Position numbers and translations under genes: made by a program. Shown here one piece after another: positions 38,266 through 45,539 of a DNA stretch of 45,539 nucleotides. The first letter of the stretch is position 1. Every line of letters begins with the position of its first letter. The notes under the pieces were generated by a model, which worked only from the letters and a program-made list of their open reading frames with translations, was not told where the DNA came from and did no database searches. The stretch is from a virus: the IMG/VR virus record IMGVR_UViG_3300047319_001382, positions 1 to 45,539 of that record. One strand, 5' to 3'.

Positions 38266-40251
38266 CTACGACGTCATGCCGTTCGTCTTGCAGAACGACT
38301 CGGGGTGGCGGATCAGGATGTCGCACATCTGGAAGCTCGTGAGCTCGATCACGCCCTGCTTCTTGAGCGCGTACGGGTCCACGATGATCTCCATCGCCGC
38401 GAACAGGCCGATGATCAGGTCATTCCAGTTGCCGAAGATACCGCCGCGCTCCGCACCACCCGTGGCCTCGTTCGTCGACATCGTGATCGAGACCTGGTTG
38501 GTCGCGAAGGCCTTGTAACCGGCGATCGTGCCGCCCTGGAAGGGACCGTCCCAGATCGGACGACCCGGGGCGCTGCCCGCGAAGTCCGTGGTCTGCTTCA
38601 TGAAGCCGGCCGACGTGGGCGACACCAGGTAGCCCAGCGTGCCGTCCAGCGCGTTCAGGTTCGCGACCTGGGTCTGCATGTCCACCAGCTTGCCATACGT
38701 GACCGCGCCGCCGACGGACACCGTGCGCGTGCCGGTCTGCTTGTAGATGCCGACCGGCTCGCCGTTGGCGCCGAGACCGTGGATCGCGGCGCGATCGAAG
38801 GCGAGACCGTGCGTGATCCCGAACTCGTCCCGGATCCAGGACTCCGCGTCGATCGTCGCCGTGAGCAGGAACTGGCGCGAGTACGCGGTGGTCGCCTGGA
38901 TCGTCTTCGGGATCAAGGTCGCCAGCCCGAGGGCCGGGTCGCTCGCGGTCACGTTCGTGCCCGGGTTCTCCGGCACCCAGAACGTCGTGACCGTGCCCGT
39001 CTGACGCGGGAACGAGACCGGCTGCGAGAGACCCGTGAGCACGCGCGCACCGAGCTGGATCACATAAGCCCGGTTCCGCAAGAGCTCGATCAGGTCGCCC
39101 TGGATGTCCGGCACGAGCTCCACGCCCTTACCGAACGTCTTGGAATCCAGGGCGCGGTTCAGCATCGGACCGTTCATCTCGCGCTCGCGACGCGCCGGGT
39201 CCACCAGGCTGAGGCGGTTCGGCAACAGGAAGCCGCCGTGCCGCTTGACACCGGTGGGGACGTGACGCTCGAGTTCCGTGTTGACCTCGGCCTCGAAACC
39301 GCCCTTCTCCTCACCCGCCGCGACCAGGATCGCGCGCGCGAACGAGTACCGCTTGATGTCCTTCTTCGACGCGCCCATCGCTTCGACGGACTCGGCCCCG
39401 GGCTGCAGGGTCTTGTCGCCGCGGCTCTGGCGCTCGCTCAGGATCAAGCGCGCAACCTTGTCCGGCGAGTGACCGGCCTTGATCCACTCGGTTGCCCGAT
39501 TGGAGAGGCCGTTCGCCTCGCACATCTCCATGATCTCCACGAAGTCGGCGCGGTTGTCCCGCGTCTCGATCGTGCGAGTCGCTGCCGCCGGTGCCGCCGC
39601 CGCCGCAGGGTCGGCTGCCGCACCGCCCCCGCCGCCGCCGGCCGCGCCGCCGTCGAGCTTCAAGCCGCTGCGATGCAGCATCTTCTCCTCCTCGAGTTCG
39701 ACGGGGAACTGGTCCCCGTCACCTTCCGCCCTGTTGACACCAACACTTGCGTCCGCCGGCACACCGACGATGCTGATCTCGTACGGCATCCACCTCGTCA
39801 CCCTGTAGACAGGGATGTTCCCATCGGGCGTCACGCGATTCTCGACCTGCTTCATTGAGATCACGCGGTAGCCCAGGCTCGTGTTGCGCCTGATGTTGTC
39901 TGCGACGTCCTGCTCCACCTCCTGGCCCCTGGAGCTCTTGGAGAACCTCACGTCGGCGCGAAGCTTCCGCGCCTGGGTGTCCAGGGTGGCGCTCTCCACG
40001 ACGCCGACCTGATCGGAGTAGTGATCGACCAGGACGGCCGCACCGTTGTTCATGCGGCTCATGTCGATCGCATTAGGAGAGTGGTCCAGCACTTCGATGC
40101 CGAACCACCGCGTGACCTCGGCCTCGCTGCTGACACTCATGCTATAGAGCGCAGGCTTGGCCGCGTCACTCGCGTCTCGCTTCACCAAGACGTCTGCAGT
40201 CATCGACCTGAACAAGATCGGCAGCTTGCGGACGTCCTCGATCCTCTTCAT
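38266..40251 (-). CDS. Prohead protease-major capsid protein fusion (HK97 type)
   Basis: One frame of 661 residues joins an S78-type prohead protease to an HK97-fold capsid protein. Protease signatures are LVDHYSDQVG (His77), NTSLGYRV (Ser125) and PYEISIVGVP (Glu158). A Gly/Ala-rich linker of about 25 residues starts near 201. A helical segment (about 235-325) corresponds to the scaffolding delta region, and the capsid fold follows (LVPDIQGDLIELLRNRAYV, FPRQTGTVTTFWVPEN, FLLTATIDAESWI, EIIVDPYA). Maturation should cut the fusion. ATG 40251 has GGGAGG upstream and overlaps the portal stop. Confidence 0.9.
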   Translation of the reverse strand: MKRIEDVRKLPILFRSMTADVLVKRDASDAAKPALYSMSVSSEAEVTRWFGIEVLDHSPNAIDMSRMNNGAAVLVDHYSDQVGVVESATLDTQARKLRADVRFSKSSRGQEVEQDVADNIRRNTSLGYRVISMKQVENRVTPDGNIPVYRVTRWMPYEISIVGVPADASVGVNRAEGDGDQFPVELEEEKMLHRSGLKLDGGAAGGGGGGAAADPAAAAAPAAATRTIETRDNRADFVEIMEMCEANGLSNRATEWIKAGHSPDKVARLILSERQSRGDKTLQPGAESVEAMGASKKDIKRYSFARAILVAAGEEKGGFEAEVNTELERHVPTGVKRHGGFLLPNRLSLVDPARREREMNGPMLNRALDSKTFGKGVELVPDIQGDLIELLRNRAYVIQLGARVLTGLSQPVSFPRQTGTVTTFWVPENPGTNVTASDPALGLATLIPKTIQATTAYSRQFLLTATIDAESWIRDEFGITHGLAFDRAAIHGLGANGEPVGIYKQTGTRTVSVGGAVTYGKLVDMQTQVANLNALDGTLGYLVSPTSAGFMKQTTDFAGSAPGRPIWDGPFQGGTIAGYKAFATNQVSITMSTNEATGGAERGGIFGNWNDLIIGLFAAMEIIVDPYALKKQGVIELTSFQMCDILIRHPESFCKTNGMTS

Positions 40252-41816
40252 CGACCCCTCCCAACGACGTAAGGCCTGAGTCTGGGGGCCACGTGGCCGT
40301 TTCGGTTTCCGCCGCCGGACTTCTTGCTCGGTGCAGGAGACGCCGTCGCGCTGTCGCCAGACTGATTCTCGCTCCCGACCACCGGTTCGAGCGACGGCTT
40401 GATGTTGGGGTCGATCGAGACACCGGCCGCATCAGCCATGTCCTCCTCTTCGGCCAACTGCTCCAAGACGTCCTCGAAGTCCTCGCCCTGTTCGGCGAGG
40501 AGAGACGACCGCGACGCGAGACCCGACTGGACCGCCAACACGCCTGCCTGCGTGTCCTTCAGCGGATCGACCCACGCCCATCCGCGAGGAATCCAGCGAG
40601 CGTCCAGGAACTTCCTCACGTCGCGGTTGTCGAGCTTGATCGCGCCGGCCAGGAGTGAGACGTTGAGCCACTCCTTGAACACCGGCTTCAGGAAGGAGCA
40701 GATCCACCAGTCCTGGTACGTCCGCCACACGTCGCGCTCGGACAGGAGGCCAGAGCGGATGCTCGAGTAGTTGACGCTCTCCAGGTCATTCGCGAGAGAG
40801 TTGTAGGAGACACCGAGACCCGCGGCGATCGACCTGATCTGCGCCTTGATGAACTCGCTGAACGCGGTAGACGGATGATCAGGCGTCCAGTTGGCGACCT
40901 CGTATCCGTCAGGGAGGACTCCGAAGGTCCCAGGGTCTGCGTTCATGGTGAACTGGCCGGGATTCTCTGGATCGCCCTCGAGCGCGACGCCGAGCTCCTG
41001 CTTGCGCTGGAAGAAGCCCATCTTGCTGGCGCCCGTCCTGGCTGCGATCAGCTCGGCCTCGGTGTACGCGCCCAGGTGCCTCATGGCGACCAGGACAGGC
41101 GTGAACCAGGACACGCCTCGCGTCTGGTTCACGCGATCTGGATCATAGAGATGGATGATCTCGTCGCCAGGATAGACGACTCGGCGCCTGGGTGAGGGGA
41201 GCGTGAGCTCTGGCTGAACGTTCCACCCGTGGTACGCGACCGGGCGGCCGTCACTGTCTACCTCGACGCCGAGTCGGATCTCATTGCCGCCGCCTAGGGC
41301 AGAGTGGTTGAAGAGCTCGTCGATCAGGACCGGATCGATGATCTCGAGCGCGAACTCGAAGCGGTTCTTGCTGAAGCCGATGTGCTTGCGGACGAAACAC
41401 TCGCCGTCTCGGGCGATCGTCTTGATGATCAGGCGAGACGCGGCGTTCAGGTCCATCTTGCCGTCGCGCATCGGCGACTCGGCCCATTCTGACCAGGCGT
41501 CCTCGATCTTCTCCTCGAACGCGTCATTCGGCTTGGTCGAGTTGTTCATCACCCGCGACTGGAGCTTGATGCCATCGGGGCCGACGACGTTGATCGCCAG
41601 CATGCGCAGGAACTGCTTGACGAGAGCGTTGTTTCTCTCCAGGTCTCGCGCGCGATCACGGATCTTCGCCAGGCTCCAGCGAAGCTCGTCGTCGGCGCCC
41701 ATCCTGGACGTGCCCCAGTCCTTGGTAAGGCGGTTAGCCTCGGCTGCGACGAAGGGCATCGATCGCTTGAATGCGTCGACAGCGAACCCGAGCCGGTGGA
41801 AGAAGTTGGGCTTCAT
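40248..41816 (-). CDS. Portal protein, lambda gpB family
   Basis: The 522-residue protein is a lambda-type portal: RDLERNNALVKQFLRMLAINVVG, DGECFVRK, LEIIDPVLIDEL, GDEIIHLYDPDRVNQTRGVSWF and IRSIAAGLGVSYNSLANDLESVNYSSIRSGLL match the family order, with a charged C-terminal tail. It forms the dodecameric DNA gate of the capsid and contacts terminase. ATG 41816 overlaps the upstream stop as ATGA. The fused protease-capsid gene follows directly. Confidence 0.9.
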   Translation of the reverse strand: MKPNFFHRLGFAVDAFKRSMPFVAAEANRLTKDWGTSRMGADDELRWSLAKIRDRARDLERNNALVKQFLRMLAINVVGPDGIKLQSRVMNNSTKPNDAFEEKIEDAWSEWAESPMRDGKMDLNAASRLIIKTIARDGECFVRKHIGFSKNRFEFALEIIDPVLIDELFNHSALGGGNEIRLGVEVDSDGRPVAYHGWNVQPELTLPSPRRRVVYPGDEIIHLYDPDRVNQTRGVSWFTPVLVAMRHLGAYTEAELIAARTGASKMGFFQRKQELGVALEGDPENPGQFTMNADPGTFGVLPDGYEVANWTPDHPSTAFSEFIKAQIRSIAAGLGVSYNSLANDLESVNYSSIRSGLLSERDVWRTYQDWWICSFLKPVFKEWLNVSLLAGAIKLDNRDVRKFLDARWIPRGWAWVDPLKDTQAGVLAVQSGLASRSSLLAEQGEDFEDVLEQLAEEEDMADAAGVSIDPNIKPSLEPVVGSENQSGDSATASPAPSKKSGGGNRNGHVAPRLRPYVVGRGR

Positions 41817-42115
41817 GCGACCACCCACTTGCCGTCGCGGATGAAGCCGTGGTCGCCACAGTCGGTGCGGAGTAACGACGGCTCGAGCGTCAGCGGTGAC
41901 TCACTGGTCATCGTCCACGCGTTGGGACCGAGTACCGGGATGAACGAGCCGTCGGGCTCCGTGTGCTTCGCGCAGGTGTGTCTCACCCAGACGCCGCAGA
42001 TCTTGCCGTCGTCGGCTCCGGCAGCGGGACCGTCAAGGCGCACGATCTGGTAGCTGTGGTCGTTGCCGAGGTCCACCCACTCGTCGCTGGCGATCTCCTC
42101 GGGGATCTCGCTCAC
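41813..42115 (-). CDS. DUF6527-like small Cys/His protein
   Basis: The 100-residue protein contains WVRHTCAKHTEPDG, WTMTSESPLTLEPSL and TDCGDHGFIRDGKW, a layout like DUF6527 proteins with a probable metal site made from Cys and His residues. It lies between the head-joining and portal genes, an unusual place for a metal-binding protein. GTG 42115 overlaps the upstream stop. It may be structural or an accessory protein of packaging. Confidence 0.55.
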   Translation of the reverse strand: MSEIPEEIASDEWVDLGNDHSYQIVRLDGPAAGADDGKICGVWVRHTCAKHTEPDGSFIPVLGPNAWTMTSESPLTLEPSLLRTDCGDHGFIRDGKWVVA

Positions 42116-42660
42116 GAGATACCGCCGAACTCGACGTTCACCTGGGCGCCGAACGTCCCAGCCCCGGCCGACTTCGCGCGGAGCTCGGACTTGAGCGTGG
42201 ACCTGATCCTCATCAGCTCGTCGATCGCGATCTTGGTGACCATGCGATTGCCGATCTGGTACTGAGCGATGTCGTCCGTGATCCGGCCGGTGATCACGCC
42301 CTCGATCGCGACGAGGGTCTTCTCTGCCCAGGCCTGGAAGCTTCCCGCGACCGCGGTGGCGAAGTTGGGCAGCACGGTGACGTTGGAGGTGGCGGCGGTG
42401 TAAGTGTCGGTGCCGTCGGTCACCACCTCGCCGATCGTGTAGCCACCGGGACCCAGGCTCGCCGTCTGCGCGGCCGTGAGCGTGACCAGGAACCCGGTGC
42501 CGCTCTGCGCAGCCGCGATCGGCCCCAGGATGTTGATGCCGTTGACGAAGACGTTGAGCGCCCAGGTCGGCGCGATGAAGTCAGGGAAGAACCTGCTCAC
42601 CTTGACGGTGTTGCCGGCCGTGATCGCGGAGGGCCACTCTGTTGGGATCGAGGGTGCCAT
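42112..42660 (-). CDS. gpW-like head-tail joining protein with N-terminal beta domain
   Basis: The 182-residue protein lies between TerL and portal, the position of lambda gpW. The last 70 residues (VITGRITDDIAQYQIGNRMVTKIAIDELMRIRSTL) resemble gpW in length and pattern: short helix, beta turn, long helix. The first 105 residues form an additional beta module (VSRFFPDFIAPTWALNVFV, GFLVTLTAAQTASLGPGGYT), not present in gpW. ATG 42660 has a poor Shine-Dalgarno match. Homology is inferred. Confidence 0.6.
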   Translation of the reverse strand: MAPSIPTEWPSAITAGNTVKVSRFFPDFIAPTWALNVFVNGINILGPIAAAQSGTGFLVTLTAAQTASLGPGGYTIGEVVTDGTDTYTAATSNVTVLPNFATAVAGSFQAWAEKTLVAIEGVITGRITDDIAQYQIGNRMVTKIAIDELMRIRSTLKSELRAKSAGAGTFGAQVNVEFGGIS

Positions 42661-42744
42661 GACCGCGGATCTTCAAGCACCCGCTGGTATGCGCCGGCGC
42701 CACGAGTTTTCTCTTTAGTGTAATAGAGATCCCGCGGTGACTTC
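42661..42744. repeat. Gap with inverted repeats after terminase gene
   Basis: ACCGCGGATC at 42662-42671 is complementary to GATCCCGCGGT at 42728-42738 with one bulge, and a 15-nt palindrome GACTTCTCAGAAGTC (42739-42753) covers the TerL stop codon. The gap is one of few longer spacers in the late operon. The repeats may separate terminase expression from structural gene expression. No T-run follows. Confidence 0.45.
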
Positions 42745-44643
42745 TCAGAAGTCCTTTACCCAGCTTTTCCCTTGCTTCTTGATGGCCTGGGACGCCTGGA
42801 CGATAACGGGCGGCAGATCGGCCTGGCCGGAGTCAGTTGTCAATCGCGTGCTGATGCGTTTCGCCAACTGGCCGAGTGACTTCACGTACAGTGGCCCGCG
42901 GATGTAGAGAGCGGCCAGCGCGTAGACCTCGAGATCGAAGGCTTCGTTGCGATCTCTCAACTTCTCCCACTCGCGGACGGACCCGCGGCCCTTGACGTAC
43001 TTGAAGACCGCCCTCTCGGCCGTCAGCTGCTCGATGAACTCGTCATCCAGCCAGTGTGGGAGGTGCATGTAGCCAGGGCCGGGCTGGCCCACCATGAGCC
43101 TCGACATAACCATGTCCTTGCCCGTGTCCACGCAGATGACGAACAGAGGGATGCGATAGCGGTTGGTCTGGGACGGTCTCTCCACGATCGGCTTGCCGAC
43201 CTGCGTGCCGCCCTTGATCGCGAAGACGTTGCGGTTGACTCTCGCCGCGCAGTACCTGTACACTGACTCGGTGTGGAGGCCACCAGAGTCCACGACGGTG
43301 ATGTCGGCGCGGAGCTTCTTGCCCGACTCGGTGACGAACTCCTGAGCGATGAACTTGTCGAGCTCGCGCCACACCTCGGCCCTGGATGGATCGCCGAAGA
43401 TCTGGCTGAACGCGATCAGCCAGGACTCCTCATCCTGGCCGTAGCCCTTGGCCACAGCCTCCAGACGGTCACCCTGGGTGTCCACGGCGATCACGATCGA
43501 ACCCACGCCGTCCGGCACCTCGGCCTTGTAGGTCTCGCGCCGCCTCTTGATCACGCCGGCTTCGATCGAGTCCCCAGGCTCCTCGAACGTCTCCGCGAGC
43601 ACAGTGTTCACCCAGGCCTTGAGCTTGAAGCGATCGTTCTTCGAGGAGATGAACTCCTCCGCGCACTCTCGCCACGACTTCCATCCGAGAGGTGAGTACA
43701 AGCCGGAGATGTGGAATCCGACCGTGCGTCCATCACCTTCAGCGGTCGCTCGCCACTCGCCGCGCGCCAGCATGTCGGTCTTGTGCCTCTCCTCGACCTC
43801 CTGGGCACAGCCGCCGCAGACCATGTGGGCGGTGGCTGGGTCGTGGTTGTGCCACTCGATCCTGTGGTGGCCGCCGTCGTCGTGCTTCAAGAAGTCCGAG
43901 TAACCGCTCCAGGTGAGGAAGTCTCTATGCCCGCAGTGGGGGCACGGGATGTAGTACCTCTGCTGGTTACTCTGCTTGTACTCGCGCTCGATCCGGCTGA
44001 CGTGACGGACGGTCGGCGTCGAGGCCATGTAGATCTTCTTGCGGGCGAACGTGGTCGTGCGCTTCTCGGCGAGCGAGATCGGGTCTCCCTGGCCCTCCAG
44101 GTCTCCTGGATACTCGTCCACTTCATCCATGAAGAGCTTGCGGATCGGGGCGGACCTGACGCCAGCGGAGCTGTTCGCGCCGGTGATCAGGAGGAGACCA
44201 CCTGGAAACTCCTTCGCCCGGATCGTGTTGCTGCTGTCGCGGGTCCTGGCCTCGGACACTCGCTCGCGCAGGACCGGCGTGGAGTCGATCATCGGCGCAA
44301 TGCGCTGCTTGGACACGCGCTCGGCGACCTCGACCGTCGGCTGGACCATCAGCATCGGGCACGGGTCTCGGTGGATCGTGAAGCCCATCCAGTTGTTCCC
44401 GATCTCAGTCTTGCCCACCTGGGCGCCGCCCACCACCACCACGCGGATCGCCGGGTGCCAGGGCGACAGGCACCTCATGATCTCCTTGACGTATGGCGTG
44501 CGCGAGGTGCGATACCTGCCCGCCTCGGCCGAGGCGATCGCGCTCAGGTAGCGGTACTCGTCTGCCCACTCGTCGACGTACAGCTGACGGTCTGGGCGGA
44601 GGCCGGCGCAGGCCGAGCTCTCGCACCTCTCAATCAGGCTCAC
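42745..44643 (-). CDS. terL: Terminase large subunit (lambda gpA-like)
   Basis: The 632-residue protein has the ATPase Walker A GGAQVGKTE (72-80), Walker B LFMDEVDEYP (Asp173, Glu174), a coupling-type STPT segment, a zinc-ribbon insertion (CPHCG, CGGC) and a nuclease domain beginning IVIAVDTQGDRLE with later acidic residues in TVVDSGG and AFDLEVYAL. This is the gpA/GpA-like terminase family, which cuts cos-type ends in lambda relatives. GTG 44643 follows GGAGGAG and overlaps TerS by 14 nt. Confidence 0.9.
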   Translation of the reverse strand: MSLIERCESSACAGLRPDRQLYVDEWADEYRYLSAIASAEAGRYRTSRTPYVKEIMRCLSPWHPAIRVVVVGGAQVGKTEIGNNWMGFTIHRDPCPMLMVQPTVEVAERVSKQRIAPMIDSTPVLRERVSEARTRDSSNTIRAKEFPGGLLLITGANSSAGVRSAPIRKLFMDEVDEYPGDLEGQGDPISLAEKRTTTFARKKIYMASTPTVRHVSRIEREYKQSNQQRYYIPCPHCGHRDFLTWSGYSDFLKHDDGGHHRIEWHNHDPATAHMVCGGCAQEVEERHKTDMLARGEWRATAEGDGRTVGFHISGLYSPLGWKSWRECAEEFISSKNDRFKLKAWVNTVLAETFEEPGDSIEAGVIKRRRETYKAEVPDGVGSIVIAVDTQGDRLEAVAKGYGQDEESWLIAFSQIFGDPSRAEVWRELDKFIAQEFVTESGKKLRADITVVDSGGLHTESVYRYCAARVNRNVFAIKGGTQVGKPIVERPSQTNRYRIPLFVICVDTGKDMVMSRLMVGQPGPGYMHLPHWLDDEFIEQLTAERAVFKYVKGRGSVREWEKLRDRNEAFDLEVYALAALYIRGPLYVKSLGQLAKRISTRLTTDSGQADLPPVIVQASQAIKKQGKSWVKDF

Positions 44644-45124
44644 CGGACATCTCCTCCAGGGCTTGCCTGATCTCAGCCGCCACGAGCCTGTGCATCTCGG
44701 CGCTGTCCACCATGCCGGCGATCATCGGGACCACGCGATCGGGCACGGACATCAGCTTGTCCCTGGTCATCCGGCAGATCGTGAACCACTTCTTGCGGAC
44801 CTCCTCGGCGTCGATCAGCTTGCCACGTAGCTGCTCAAACTCGAGCTTAGCCTTGCGAGCCTTGTAGGTCTCGTGGACCGCCCGGGCCGAGTTGAAGTTC
44901 ATGGTCTCCTTGCCGCGGAGACCTCCCTTCCTGGGCGTACCGTTGACGGAGTTCAGCGCCTTCGTGGTGTCCGTGTTCGCGGCCCACTGGCGATCCGCCT
45001 CGGCTGGGTCCACTCGCTTCGGCTTGCCGGTTGTGGAGATCCTGCCCAGCTGCACCGCCCTGGTCACGGCGGTCTTGGAGACTCCGCGGTGCCTGGCGTA
45101 CTCGACGATCGTCATGAGTTTCAC
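44630..45124 (-). CDS. terS: Terminase small subunit (Nu1-like)
   Basis: The 164-residue protein starts with a winged-helix DNA-binding motif (MTIVEYARHRGVSKTAVTRAV, LGRISTTG) as in lambda Nu1, followed by a charged helical oligomerisation region (VHETYKARKAKLEFEQLRGK) and a C-terminal helix for the large subunit (MHRLVAAEIRQALEEM). GTG 45124 is selected because AGGAG lies 10 nt upstream; ATG 45115 would be too far from it. It should bind the packaging site, which may be the CCTGG-rich segment just upstream. Confidence 0.8.
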   Translation of the reverse strand: MKLMTIVEYARHRGVSKTAVTRAVQLGRISTTGKPKRVDPAEADRQWAANTDTTKALNSVNGTPRKGGLRGKETMNFNSARAVHETYKARKAKLEFEQLRGKLIDAEEVRKKWFTICRMTRDKLMSVPDRVVPMIAGMVDSAEMHRLVAAEIRQALEEMSGEPD

Positions 45125-45539
45125 AGCACCCACTCTCCTGATTGCTTGGCAACCTGACTGGAGCCAGGGCTCGCGATCCAGCAGATCCACCAGTGCCCAC
45201 TCATCGTAACCCTGGTCTGCCGAAAGCTCTCCAGGCTCAGAGATCCGATACCTGGCTCCACATCCACCCGACCTATGATCCCTGGTTGCCTGGTTGTCCT
45301 GCCAGGGGCCGAGATCTGGGACCTGGCTGGCGTCCCGTAACCCCTTGATACTGCACGGCCCTTTTGGGCCGTTCCTGGGGTTGTCCTGGCTGGCGATCCC
45401 GGGTCCTGGCGCGGTGGATATGCACCTGGCCGTCGGATCGCCGCCCTGGTCACGTCCTGGAGATCCTGGCGACGTCCTGGTGCCTGGGCAATATGCCTTG
45501 ACACCCTCAACCTAGACATTCTTCGGGGTCGCCGGCACC
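45125..45539. other. Gene-poor segment with CCTGG/CCAGG array, candidate packaging site
   Basis: Between 45164 and 45487 there are 17 CCWGG words: 14 CCTGG (45211, 45251, 45281, 45289, 45322, 45374, 45385, 45405, 45425, 45445, 45456, 45465, 45476, 45483) and three CCAGG (45164, 45231, 45302). About one is expected by chance at this GC content. Many are within TCCTGGC or GTCCTGG. The segment lies directly upstream of terS, where lambda-type phages hold cosN/cosB. A hairpin lies at 45355-45372. An Arg/Pro-rich minus-strand frame (stop at 45121) spans it but is not convincing. Confidence 0.5.
45355..45372. repeat. 7-bp hairpin in presumed packaging region
   Basis: ACGGCCC-TTTT-GGGCCGT forms a perfect hairpin. 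No T-run follows on either strand, so it is not an obvious terminator. It sits in the middle of the CCTGG array and may contribute to recognition by terminase or host factors. Confidence 0.5.

Noticed and set aside
38110-39858. Long plus-strand open frame of 582 codons opposite the capsid gene
   Set aside because: It is antisense to the clear protease-capsid gene, is Arg/His/Val-rich and has no RBS; openness follows from codon bias on the other strand.
45121-45519. Arg/Pro-rich minus-strand frame over the CCTGG array
   Set aside because: Composition mirrors the repeated CCAGG word and lacks any domain; kept only as an edge-continuity observation.
1-45539. Integrase, repressor or attachment site indicating a temperate phage
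   Set aside because: No tyrosine or serine recombinase motif and no CI-type repressor were seen; the LexA-like protein alone is not enough.

Overview
This window looks like most or all of a tailed, siphovirus-type bacteriophage genome of high GC, probably recovered from an environmental sample. The evidence is a complete lambda-like packaging and morphogenesis block (Nu1/gpA-type terminase, gpW-like joiner, gpB-type portal, HK97-fold capsid, tail tube, overlapping tail-assembly chaperones, tape measure, tail-tip proteins), an endolysin, and almost no intergenic space. Genes are chained by 1-4 nt ATGA/GTGA/TAATG/TGATG overlaps and nearly all unlinked starts have a clear GGAGG-type site, so the host reads canonical Shine-Dalgarno signals. 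No integrase, CI-like repressor, DNA polymerase, helicase or tRNA was recognised, which suggests a lytic phage relying on host replication enzymes. The host is unknown.

Layout. (1) 45124 down to 23597, minus strand: late operon in the order TerS, TerL, gpW-like, DUF6527-like, portal, protease-capsid fusion, two small head proteins, three adhesin-like proteins, tail terminator, tail tube, chaperones with a likely programmed frameshift, 519-residue tape measure, distal tail proteins, a tandem paralogous pair, NlpC/P60 endolysin and two membrane proteins. Upstream of terS (45125-45539) is a gene-poor segment packed with CCTGG/CCAGG words, a candidate packaging site. (2) 19704-23595, plus strand: a nucleotide/DNA-modification operon (dUTPase/dCTPase-type NTP pyrophosphatase, dNMP kinase, dCMP deaminase, coiled-coil protein, thymidylate-synthase-fold enzyme with an Asp that suggests dCMP hydroxymethylation, cytosine-C5 methyltransferase). 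(3) 19100 down to 1, minus strand: early/accessory operon beginning with small proteins, then a MoxR AAA+ ATPase / unknown / metallopeptidase-VWA triad, a zinc-ribbon protein of recombination-like context, Gp157, a PD-(D/E)XK-like protein, SLOG-like proteins, a LexA-type winged helix, a DUF1376 replisome organiser, zinc-finger proteins, a uracil-DNA-glycosylase-like protein, a glycoside-hydrolase-like protein, an exported beta-helix protein, a SAM methyltransferase, a VRR-NUC nuclease and a papain-like protease. Regions 2 and 3 diverge from a 603-bp gene-free control region (19101-19703).

The most unusual points are: two proteins in the neck gene slot that share a head-closure-like N-terminal domain fused to different adhesin folds; the phage-borne MoxR/VWA triad; the T4-like cytosine-modification gene set combined with a C5 methyltransferase; a cloverleaf-shaped inverted-repeat element between two carbohydrate-active-looking genes; and strong enrichment of GATC and CCWGG. 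Function calls rest on motifs read by eye; no database search was possible.
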